DNA of 19,453 nt from Acidimicrobiales bacterium. GTDB taxonomy: Bacteria > Actinomycetota > Acidimicrobiia > Acidimicrobiales > Bog-793. The notes beneath the pieces were generated by a model. The model ran no database searches, was not told where the DNA came from, and saw nothing but the letters and a program-made list of their open reading frames with translations. Positions 14,015-19,453 of this stretch are shown piece after piece (the first letter of the stretch is position 1; the number at the start of each line of letters is the position of its first letter). A program made the translations under genes and the position numbers. The DNA is taken from the NCBI GenBank assembly GCA_030037405.1, contig JASHRK010000027.1, forward strand, positions 1 to 19,453, given 5' to 3'.

Positions 14015-15145
14015 GTGGCGGTGCGCAGTTGGGTCTTGACGCTCGGTTGTCTCGTCTCTCTCCTCTCTCTCGTCGCCGTGCCACTGTCGTCTGGCCGGCG
14101 CTCCTCGGTCAGCACCCGTTCGCCGGTGCCGGCGAGCACCTTGTGGATCTCGGTGAAGGGGAACCATCTCGTCGACAAGGAGGGAAAGGTGGTCCGGCTG
14201 CTCGGAGTCGACCGCTCCGGGACCGAGTACGAGTGCATGGCCTCGCCGAAGGTCTTCGACGGCCCGTCCAACGCCGCTTCCGTCCGGGCGATCGCCGCCT
14301 GGCACGTGAACGCCGTGCGCATCCCGCTCAACGAGGACTGCTGGCTCGGCATCAACGGAGCCTTCAGCGGGGCGAGCGGCTTGGCGTACCGCCGGGCGAT
14401 CGAGAGGTACGTCGGCCTCCTCGAACACTATGGCATCTACGTCATCCTCGACCTCCACTGGGCTGCGCCGGGGAGCTACCCGGCACGGGCGCAGTGGCCG
14501 ATGGCGGACGCTGACCACGCCCCGAGTTTCTGGCGATCGGTCGCCGAGGCTTTCAAGAGGAACCACGGGGTCATCTTCGATCTCTTCAACGAGCCCTACA
14601 TCGCCTCCTGGTCGTGCTGGGAGCACGGCTGTACTGCTACCTACGACTACGACGGCACCACCGTCTCCTACAAGACGGCCGGCATGCAGGAGCTGGTCGA
14701 TGCCGTGAGATCGACCGGGGCGACTAACCCCCTGATGCTTGGCGGCCTCGGGTATGCGAGCGACGAGACCGGATGGCTGAGCCACGAGCCGAGGGACCCC
14801 GACCACGCGCTCGTCGTGAGCTTTCACACCTACAACTTCTCCGGATGCAGCGACGAGTCGTGCTGGAGCTCGACGATTGCCCCCCTCGCCAAGGTCGTTC
14901 CTGTCGTGACGGGCGAGTTCGGCGAGAACGGATGCATTGACAGCTACGACCTCGAGTACATGCCCTGGGCGGACGCCCATGGGGTGTCGTACCTCGGCTG
15001 GACGTGGGACTCGACGGGTCCACCCTCGTACTGGAACTGCAGCAGCGGGCCGGCGCTCATCAAGAACTACGACGGCGAGCCGACCGCCTACGGCATCGGG
15101 CTGAAAGAGCACCTCGCAGCCCTCGCCCGGGAGGGAGCCTCGTAG
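14015..15145 (+). CDS. Secreted glycoside hydrolase family 5 (cellulase-like)
   Basis: Exported retaining beta-glycoside hydrolase of 376 residues. A signal peptide or anchor is visible (MAVRSWVLTLGCLVSLLSLV, 1-20), followed by a Ser/Arg linker to about 42. The TIM-barrel core follows: substrate-site Arg in VVRLLGVDRSG (59-69), NAVRIPLNEDCW (99-110), VILDLHW (143-149), acid/base E193 in FDLFNEPY (188-195), HTY (271-273) and nucleophile E301 in VVTGEFGENGC (297-307), then LGWTWDS (327-333). Several cysteines (74, 109, 201, 206, 278, 283, 307, 342) suit a disulphide-bonded extracellular protein. Both catalytic acids are present, so activity on a beta-1,4-glucan or similar is likely, but the substrate cannot be assigned. 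No carbohydrate-binding module is seen. The start is GTG at 14015 after GGGAGG (14005-14010); a second in-frame GTG at 14021 has better spacing. It is divergent from the Opp-type operon. Confidence 0.9.
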   Translation: MAVRSWVLTLGCLVSLLSLVAVPLSSGRRSSVSTRSPVPASTLWISVKGNHLVDKEGKVVRLLGVDRSGTEYECMASPKVFDGPSNAASVRAIAAWHVNAVRIPLNEDCWLGINGAFSGASGLAYRRAIERYVGLLEHYGIYVILDLHWAAPGSYPARAQWPMADADHAPSFWRSVAEAFKRNHGVIFDLFNEPYIASWSCWEHGCTATYDYDGTTVSYKTAGMQELVDAVRSTGATNPLMLGGLGYASDETGWLSHEPRDPDHALVVSFHTYNFSGCSDESCWSSTIAPLAKVVPVVTGEFGENGCIDSYDLEYMPWADAHGVSYLGWTWDSTGPPSYWNCSSGPALIKNYDGEPTAYGIGLKEHLAALAREGAS

Positions 15146-15148
15146 GAA

Positions 15149-15180
15149 GCGGCGCCGCGGCGCCGCGGGCGCGGGCTTTT
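15149..15180 (+). terminator. Possible terminator after the GH5 gene
   Basis: GCGGCGCCGCGGCGCCGC (15149-15166) is an 18-bp perfect palindrome directly after the hydrolase stop, followed by a GC-rich stretch and TTTT at 15177-15180. The stem is strong, but the T-run is short and 10 nt away, so this is a weak intrinsic terminator candidate. Confidence 0.4.
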
Positions 15181-15277
15181 CGGCCACCTTCGGGCCATCT
15201 CCCGTCGGGCGGTAGAGTGCGACCGTACAACTGAGCGTCGGAGTGCCGGGAAGACTGGTCGGCCGTGCGCTCTACGG

Positions 15278-16249
15278 GTGGCGTTCGAGGGCCAGGTCGT
15301 GGTTCTCGACATAGCCGGCCTCGTCCTCAGCCTGGTGCTCCTGGCCATGGCGGGCGACCAGTTCATCGTGGCTGTCTCGCGCATCGCCCGTGCGCTCCGG
15401 GTGCGACCGACCGTCGTCGGCGCCATCGTCGGGGGCGTCGGGACGAGCATCGCCGAGCTCGTCGTGGCGGGGCTCGCCACGCTGCGCAGCTCCTCTCAGT
15501 TGGCCATCGGCAGCATCGTCGGCTCGATAGTCGCCAACGTCTGCCTCGCCCTTGCCGTCGCCGCCCTTATCACGCCCGTGCGAGTCGACTCGGCCACCCT
15601 GCGGCGCGAAGCACCTGTGAGCGTTGCCTCGGTCGGCCTCTTTGCCGTGCTCATCGCCGGCGGTGCCACGATGGCGAAGGGGCTCGTGATGCTGCTGGCT
15701 CTCGTGCCCGTCGTCACGCTGTTGTTTCTGAGCGCTCGGGGTCGCCCGGAACGCAATGAGCTTGCGACTGAGGTCGTCGAGTTCCTGGAGGCGCCGGCCG
15801 TCCGGGCGCGCTACGAGGTCGTCCGCGCTCTCGTAAGCCTCGCCGTCATGCTCGGAGGCGCCGAGCTCATGGTGCAGTCCGCTCTCGGCCTTGCCTCCCG
15901 CCTCGGCCTCGCGGAGAGCTTCGCCGGGCTCACCCTCGTCGGCATCGGCACCTCCGCCCCGCTGATCGCCTCGTGCATCCAGGCCGCCCGGCGCGGTGAG
16001 CACGACCTCGTCGTGGGCAACGTGCTCGGCGGCAACCTCTTCATCGCTCTCGGAGGGGGAGCGATCGTCGGTCTCCTGGCCCACGGTGTCTCTCATGCCG
16101 ACGGCGTCGGCGTCGCCTCTTTGATGCTCATGGGGGGTGTCGTTCTCGCCTCGTGGCTGGCGATGACGCGAGGTCGCGTCCTTGCCCGCTGGGAGGCGGC
16201 ACTCCTCCTTGTCGCCTACGCCGCCGTGCTCCCTTTCGTCAACCGCTGA
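15278..16249 (+). CDS. Sodium/calcium exchanger (CaCA) family membrane protein, divergent alpha repeats
   Basis: Cation antiporter-like membrane protein of 323 residues, about ten helices in two inverted halves. The alpha-1 repeat reads GGVGTSIAELVVAGLATL (52-69) then GSIVGSIVANVCLAL (78-92). The alpha-2 repeat reads GLTLVGIGTSAPLIASCIQA (217-236) then GNVLGGNLFIALGG (247-260). A loop with RGRPERNELATEVVEFLEAP (154-173) separates the halves. The ion-binding Glu of GTS-x-P-E is present in alpha-1 (E60), but the equivalent in alpha-2 is Leu229, and the proline of alpha-1 is Ala. Canonical Ca2+ coordination is therefore doubtful and the ion is uncertain. The start GTG at 15278 has little Shine-Dalgarno support; an in-frame GTG at 15299 would remove seven residues. 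It stands alone between the hydrolase and the lactate dehydrogenase. Confidence 0.82.
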   Translation: MAFEGQVVVLDIAGLVLSLVLLAMAGDQFIVAVSRIARALRVRPTVVGAIVGGVGTSIAELVVAGLATLRSSSQLAIGSIVGSIVANVCLALAVAALITPVRVDSATLRREAPVSVASVGLFAVLIAGGATMAKGLVMLLALVPVVTLLFLSARGRPERNELATEVVEFLEAPAVRARYEVVRALVSLAVMLGGAELMVQSALGLASRLGLAESFAGLTLVGIGTSAPLIASCIQAARRGEHDLVVGNVLGGNLFIALGGGAIVGLLAHGVSHADGVGVASLMLMGGVVLASWLAMTRGRVLARWEAALLLVAYAAVLPFVNR

Positions 16250-16298
16250 GGCGGTGCGGTCACCTCATGGCGTCGGCCCAGAGGGCGGCGTGAGGACC

Positions 16299-16325
16299 CG
16301 AATGTAAGCTACCAAGCAACATTCG
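16299..16325. promoter_or_regulatory. Inverted repeat, candidate operator of the lactate dehydrogenase gene
   Basis: CGAATGT (16299-16305) and ACATTCG (16319-16325) are perfect inverted repeats with a 13-nt spacer, so centres are 20 bp apart, about two helical turns. The right arm ends 25 nt before the ATG at 16351. TAAGCT (16304-16309, TAnnnT type) overlaps the left arm and could be a -10 element, but I find no matching -35. A dimeric repressor such as a GntR-type lactate regulator would suit the position; this is inference. Confidence 0.45.
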
Positions 16326-16350
16326 AGGATCATCACGACGGGGACGCCTG

Positions 16351-17577
16351 ATGTCGATAGTTGATACCCTCCGATCGGTTCTCCGGTTCCGTCGGATCGA
16401 GCTCGACGCCACCACTCGTCGTCTACGCGGAGCCGCCAGCGTCGCCGACCTCCGCCGGATCACGCGCCGGCGCCTGCCACGGGGCGTCTTCGACTACATC
16501 GACGGGGGAGCCGAGGACGAGATCTCCCTCCGCAGGAACGTGGAAGCATTCCGCCGGGCCGAGTTCAACCCCCGAGTGCTGAGCGGCATAGAGGAGGTCG
16601 ATCTCTCTACCGTCCTGCTCGGCCGGGAGCTTCCCCTCCCCTTCGTGCTCGGGGCGACCGGTTTCACGAGGATCGTGAACCCTGCCGGAGAGCTCGACGT
16701 CGCCCGCGCCGCCGCCCGGGCAGGGCTTCCCTACACGCTTTCCACGCTCGGCACTCGCTCGATCGAGGAAGTGGCTGCCGCCAGTGACGGACCGAAGTGG
16801 TTCCAGGTCTACGTCTGGAAAGACAAAGGTCTCGTGAAGGAGATGCTCGCCCGAGCAGCTGCCGCCGGCTACGAGGCGATCGTCATCACCGTGGACACGG
16901 CCGTGCTCGGCAAGCGTGACCGGGACGTCCGCCGCGGCTTCACGCTCCCGCCCAAGATCGGTCCTGGAACCTTGATCGATGGTCTCGTCCATCCTGCATG
17001 GACTTGGGAGTTCGTGCGCTCCGAGCCCATCACCTTCGCCAACGTCGCCGACCTCGGCGTGCCGGACGGCTCGACGGCCGCCAGCCTCTCCGAGTACGTC
17101 AACTCCCAGTTCGACTCGGCCCTCTCCTGGCAAGACATCGACTGGTGTCGCAGCGTGTGGGAGGGCCCGATCGTGTTGAAGGGAGTCCAGAGCGTAGAAG
17201 ACGCCCTTATAGCCGCCGACGCCGGTGTCGAGGCGGTGGCACTCTCCAACCACGGAGGAAGGCAGCTCGACGGTGCACCCCCGATACTGGAGCTCGTGGC
17301 TCCCGTGGCTGATGCCGTCGGCGATCGCACCGAGATCATCTGTGACGGAGGTGTCCGCCGGGGAAGCGACATCGTCAAAGCCGTCGCTCTCGGCGCCCGG
17401 GCCTGCATGGGAGGGCGCGCATACCTGTACGGGCTCGGCGCCGGGGGCGAGCGAGGCGTCAGCCACGTGATCGCCATGCTCGAGGGGGATATGCGCAGGA
17501 CGATGATGTTGAGCGGCTGCCGGACGGTTGCCGACCTGACGCCGGAGATGATCCGCTGGCGCCCAGGGGGAGTGTGA
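16351..17577 (+). CDS. lldD: FMN-dependent alpha-hydroxy acid dehydrogenase (L-lactate dehydrogenase, LldD2-like)
   Basis: Oxidises L-lactate or a related L-2-hydroxy acid to the 2-oxo acid using FMN, passing electrons to quinone or oxygen. 408 residues. Landmarks: DLRRITRRRLPRGVFDYIDG (33-52) with the substrate-site Tyr49, FVLGATGFTRIVNPAGE (98-114), LSTLGTRSIEEVA (130-142), KWFQVYVWKD (149-158), FMN-phosphate Lys277 in IVLKGVQ, the catalytic base H301 and R304 in LSNHGGRQLDGAP, then DGGVRRGSDIVKA and GGRAYLYGL. The opening and the whole frame recall mycobacterial LldD2. The related pre-mycofactocin synthase MftD is less likely because no mftA/B/C genes are nearby. The start ATG at 16351 has a GGGGAC stretch upstream. 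The gene has its own inverted-repeat element and is probably transcribed separately from the liv operon 96 nt downstream. Confidence 0.88.
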   Translation: MSIVDTLRSVLRFRRIELDATTRRLRGAASVADLRRITRRRLPRGVFDYIDGGAEDEISLRRNVEAFRRAEFNPRVLSGIEEVDLSTVLLGRELPLPFVLGATGFTRIVNPAGELDVARAAARAGLPYTLSTLGTRSIEEVAAASDGPKWFQVYVWKDKGLVKEMLARAAAAGYEAIVITVDTAVLGKRDRDVRRGFTLPPKIGPGTLIDGLVHPAWTWEFVRSEPITFANVADLGVPDGSTAASLSEYVNSQFDSALSWQDIDWCRSVWEGPIVLKGVQSVEDALIAADAGVEAVALSNHGGRQLDGAPPILELVAPVADAVGDRTEIICDGGVRRGSDIVKAVALGARACMGGRAYLYGLGAGGERGVSHVIAMLEGDMRRTMMLSGCRTVADLTPEMIRWRPGGV

Positions 17578-17596
17578 CCAGCCTCCGGCGGGCCGA

Positions 17597-17635
17597 CTGT
17601 GACGATAGTGTGACAGCGAGACGAGATCCTGTGAC
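17597..17635. promoter_or_regulatory. Three phased TGTGAC repeats upstream of livG
   Basis: TGTGAC occurs at 17598-17603, 17609-17614 and 17630-17635, in the same orientation. Start-to-start distances are 11 and 21 bp, one and two helical turns, so all copies face the same side of the DNA. All lie in the 96-nt gap before livG, which otherwise has no clear promoter. A regulator binding directly repeated half-sites is a reasonable reading, but it is unproven. Confidence 0.4.
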
Positions 17636-17656
17636 GTACGCGTAGGGGGGTTGCAA

Positions 17657-17677
17657 ATGCGGCCCGAGGAGTCGTGA
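17657..17677 (+). CDS. Putative six-residue leader ORF (MRPEES) coupled to livG
   Basis: ATG at 17657 is preceded by a GGGGGG run (17645-17650) with 6-nt spacing, a better ribosome site than livG itself has. The ORF encodes MRPEES and ends with TGA at 17675-17677, which overlaps the GTG of livG (17674) as GTGA. Ribosomes ending here could restart on livG. It may be a translational-coupling device or chance; the peptide has no run of branched-chain codons, so classical attenuation is not indicated. Confidence 0.4.
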   Translation: MRPEES

Positions 17678-18570
17678 GAGCCGCGAAGGCGGTCAGACCG
17701 ACGGCCACCGCGACCTCGGGGACGGCGGGTGCCAAGCTGGTCGTCGAGGGTGTCAGCTTGTCCTTTGGCGGCTTGAGGGTTCTCGACAAGGTCTCGTTGT
17801 CCGCTTCGACGGGCGAGATCGTCGGGGTAATCGGGCCGAATGGTGCCGGAAAGACGACCTTGTTCAACGTGATCTGCGGTTTCGTGCGGGCCGACTCCGG
17901 GCGGGTGATCTGGCGGGGTGAAGAGCTGCAGCGCCACCGACCGCATGACCTCGCCAGGCTGGGAGTCGAGCGCACTCTCCAGGGCGTCGGCCTCTTCCCC
18001 AGCCTGAACGCTCTCGACAACGTGCTCGTCGGGACCACTCCCATCGGTCGACGAGGGCTTGCGAGCGAGCTCTTCGGGCTCTGGCCTTCTAGCCATTACG
18101 AGCGCCGTCTCCGTTCCCGTGCCATGGAGGCGCTCTCGGTCCTTCGCGTCGCCGAGTACGCGGAACGCTTCCCCTCGAGCATGCCCTATCCCGTCCAGAA
18201 ACGCGTCGCTCTTGCTCGAGCCCTCGTCTCTGACCCGGATCTCGTCCTGATGGACGAGCCTGCGAGCGGCCTGTCTTCCTCTGACATCTCCGAGCTAGGC
18301 GAGCTGTTCAAAGGGCTCCGAGGCACGATCGGCATCCTCCTCGTGGAGCACAACATCGATCTCGTTATGGCGACCTGCAGCCGCATCTTCGTGCTCGACT
18401 TCGGAAAGGTGATCGCGTCGGGCACACCCGCGGAGGTCCGAGCGGACCCCGCCGTCAGGGCTGCCTACCTCGGCGGGGCGGGAGCAGAACAGGCCCGAGC
18501 AGGCGCCGGAGTGGATGGCGCAGGAGACGCCGGGGTGGGAGAAGGAGGGGCAGAACGTGCTCGAGGTTGA
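17674..18570 (+). CDS. livG: Branched-chain amino acid (HAAT) ABC transporter ATPase, LivG-like
   Basis: One of two ATPases of a Liv-type importer, 298 residues. A 20-residue Ala/Thr-rich lead is followed by KLVVEGVSLSFGGLRVLDKV (21-40), Walker A GPNGAGKTT (54-62), Q-loop in RTLQGVGLFPSL (100-111), signature region MPYPVQKRVALARAL (170-184), Walker B LVLMDEP (190-196) and H-loop LLVEHNIDLVM (222-232). The signature is unusual: related LivG proteins read LPYGTQ or LSGGQ, while here Gly is replaced by Pro and the next residue is Val. The last about 28 residues are Gly/Ala-rich and overlap the livF ribosome site and start. The start GTG at 17674 has AGGAG only 2-3 nt away, so re-initiation from the leader ORF may matter. 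The transported ligand could be amino acids, amides, urea or aromatic acids. Confidence 0.9.
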   Translation: MRAAKAVRPTATATSGTAGAKLVVEGVSLSFGGLRVLDKVSLSASTGEIVGVIGPNGAGKTTLFNVICGFVRADSGRVIWRGEELQRHRPHDLARLGVERTLQGVGLFPSLNALDNVLVGTTPIGRRGLASELFGLWPSSHYERRLRSRAMEALSVLRVAEYAERFPSSMPYPVQKRVALARALVSDPDLVLMDEPASGLSSSDISELGELFKGLRGTIGILLVEHNIDLVMATCSRIFVLDFGKVIASGTPAEVRADPAVRAAYLGGAGAEQARAGAGVDGAGDAGVGEGGAERARG

Positions 18571-19297
18571 CCACCTCAGCGTTGCCTACGGGCCCGTGAC
18601 CGCCCTCACCGATGTCTCGCTCGAAGTACCTTCCGGCGCCATCACCGCAGTCCTCGGCGCGAACGGTGCCGGAAAGACCACTCTCTTGCGGACGATCAGC
18701 GGGCTCGTGAGGGCGAAGGAAGGCCGCATTTCCTATGGCGGGGCCGAGATTGGGAGGCTGGCGCCCGAACAGGTCGTGCGCCTCGGCATCGCGCACGTTC
18801 CCGAGGGTCGCGGGGTCATCACGGAGCTGACGGTCGAGGAGAACATCCGTCTCGGGGCTCTCTGGCGCCGACGGGCGCCCGACTACCAAGAGGGCGTCGC
18901 GACCGCCTTCGAGCTATTCCCGCCGCTCGCTGATCGCAAGCGCCGTCTCGCCGCCACGCTATCGGGCGGGGAGCGCCAGATGCTGGCAATCGCCCGAGCG
19001 CTTGCCGCTAAGCCGGAGGTGCTGCTTCTCGATGAGCCCTCGCTCGGGCTGGCGCCCCTCGTGACGGAGGAGGTCATGCGCGTGATCTCCCGCCTCGCGC
19101 GAGACAGCGGGCTGGGCGTCCTTCTCGTCGAGCAGAACGCGTCGAGCGCCCTTTCCATCGCGGACGGGGCCACGGTGCTGAATCTCGGTCGGGTGGTCGT
19201 CTCCGGCAAGGCGGCGACAATGGGGGACAGCGACGAGCTCCTCCGCCACTACCTCGGTCTGGATGAGAGCGGGGGACGAAGGAAGGGAGGCAAGTGA
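18557..19297 (+). CDS. livF: Branched-chain amino acid (HAAT) ABC transporter ATPase, LivF-like
   Basis: Second ATPase of the Liv-type importer. 246 residues from the GTG at 18557, which has AAGGAGG at 18542-18548 with 8-nt spacing and gives the expected N-terminus MLEVDHLSVAYG. An ATG at 18515 would add 14 residues inside livG and has no comparable site. Motifs: Walker A GANGAGKTT (34-42), the LivF-type Q-loop variant HVPEGRGV (80-87), signature LSGGE (135-139) with RQMLAIARAL, Walker B VLLLDEP (155-161), H-loop replaced by Gln in LLVEQNA (189-195), as is usual for LivF. It overlaps livG by 14 nt. The signature and catalytic motifs are normal, in contrast to livG. Confidence 0.92.
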   Translation: MLEVDHLSVAYGPVTALTDVSLEVPSGAITAVLGANGAGKTTLLRTISGLVRAKEGRISYGGAEIGRLAPEQVVRLGIAHVPEGRGVITELTVEENIRLGALWRRRAPDYQEGVATAFELFPPLADRKRRLAATLSGGERQMLAIARALAAKPEVLLLDEPSLGLAPLVTEEVMRVISRLARDSGLGVLLVEQNASSALSIADGATVLNLGRVVVSGKAATMGDSDELLRHYLGLDESGGRRKGGK

Positions 19298-19344
19298 ATG
19301 ATCCCTCGGGCGTCTCGGCGGTGACGGGGATGGTGGGGAAGTGA
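19294..19344 (+). CDS. Putative 16-residue ORF bridging livF and livH
   Basis: GTG at 19294 overlaps the livF stop (GTGA), and this ORF's own TGA (19342-19344) overlaps the livH GTG (19341), again as GTGA. It encodes a short peptide beginning MNDPSGVSAV. A competing tiny ORF starts at ATG 19298, 7 nt after GGGAGG, and ends at 19324. Either could carry ribosomes toward livH, which has no good ribosome site. Existence as a translated peptide is unproven. Confidence 0.3.
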   Translation: MNDPSGVSAVTGMVGK

Positions 19345-19453
19345 GCCTCTTCGTCAACCTCACGCTGAACGGCCTCTCTTTCGGCGTGATCTACGCCGCT
19401 GTCGCTCTCGGGCTCGTGCTCATCTGGCGGGCGACGCGGGTCCTCAACTTCGC
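19341..19453 (+). CDS. livH: Branched-chain amino acid ABC transporter permease, LivH-like, N-terminal fragment
   Basis: The frame from GTG 19341 encodes 37 residues before the window ends. They begin VSLFVNLTLNGLSFGVIYAA and contain GLVLIWRATRVLNF, the standard first helix and R-x-x-N-F turn of LivH permeases. An in-frame TGA at 19299-19301 limits the frame, and 19341 is the only plausible start codon after it. Upstream bases (GGGG ending 2 nt before) are too close for a normal Shine-Dalgarno sequence, so coupling to the preceding mini-ORF is plausible. livM and the binding protein would be expected further right. Confidence 0.88.
   Translation, partial: MSLFVNLTLNGLSFGVIYAAVALGLVLIWRATRVLNF

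Noticed and set aside
5760..17577. Mycofactocin pathway (OYE-type oxidoreductase plus LldD/MftD-like enzyme)
   Set aside because: Both protein types occur in mycofactocin loci, but no MftA precursor, MftB or radical-SAM MftC is present. The LldD reads closer to LldD2, and the genes lie in different operons.
16423..18096. Open minus-strand frame of about 557 codons opposite lldD and livG
   Set aside because: It spans two well-supported plus-strand genes and the gap between them, and lacks recognisable domains.
18515..18556. Upstream ATG for livF
   Set aside because: It adds 14 residues unlike the family N-terminus. The GTG at 18557 has AAGGAGG at ideal spacing.
1..19453. tRNA, rRNA, CRISPR arrays, transposases, prophage or attachment sites
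   Set aside because: I looked for cloverleaf-like blocks, regular repeats and mobile-element proteins in gaps and coding regions and found none that could be supported.

Overview
The window is GC-rich throughout and densely coded, with many GTG/TTG starts and short gaps or start/stop overlaps. Protein resemblances (a DevR/DosR-type regulator, an LldD2-type lactate dehydrogenase, a PPK2-PiT-DUF47 set) point to Actinomycetota. I cannot fix the class from sequence alone. It reads as chromosomal DNA. I see no IS element, phage gene, CRISPR array, tRNA or rRNA.

Layout. (1) 1-440, minus strand: a 100-residue protein of unknown function followed by the N-terminus of a universal stress protein (UspA family) that runs off the left edge. 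(2) 641-5681, plus strand: PPK2 polyphosphate kinase, PiT phosphate transporter, DUF47/PhoU-like partner (ATGA overlap), a short membrane-anchored FtsH protease and a DevR/DosR-like response regulator. With the divergent stress protein this looks like a phosphate/polyphosphate and stress-survival block. (3) 5760-13739, minus strand: a five-gene run read from 13739 downwards. It holds two Opp/Dpp-type permeases, a fused two-domain ATPase, an ADP-forming acyl-CoA synthetase and a flavin/4Fe-4S OYE-type reductase. Three of the four junctions are coupled or nearly so (ATGA overlap, 3-nt gap, 1-nt gap). The gene order suggests import, CoA activation and reduction of an unidentified carboxylic compound. 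No substrate-binding protein is present. (4) 14015-16249, plus strand: a secreted GH5 glycoside hydrolase and a divergent Na+/Ca2+-exchanger-family protein. (5) 16351-19453, plus strand: an FMN-dependent L-lactate/2-hydroxyacid dehydrogenase, then the start of a branched-chain amino acid (HAAT) ABC operon (livG, livF, beginning of livH) that continues past the right edge.

Regulatory DNA that stands out: a 100-bp cluster of inverted repeats between the stress genes and ppk2; a 7-bp inverted repeat just upstream of the lactate dehydrogenase; three helically phased TGTGAC repeats before livG; tiny ORFs overlapping the livG and livH starts; and a 24-bp imperfect direct repeat upstream of the GH5 gene. 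No gene-free stretch exceeds 300 bases; the longest is 13740-14014. All family assignments come from reading motifs and from memory of family sequences; no database search was run.
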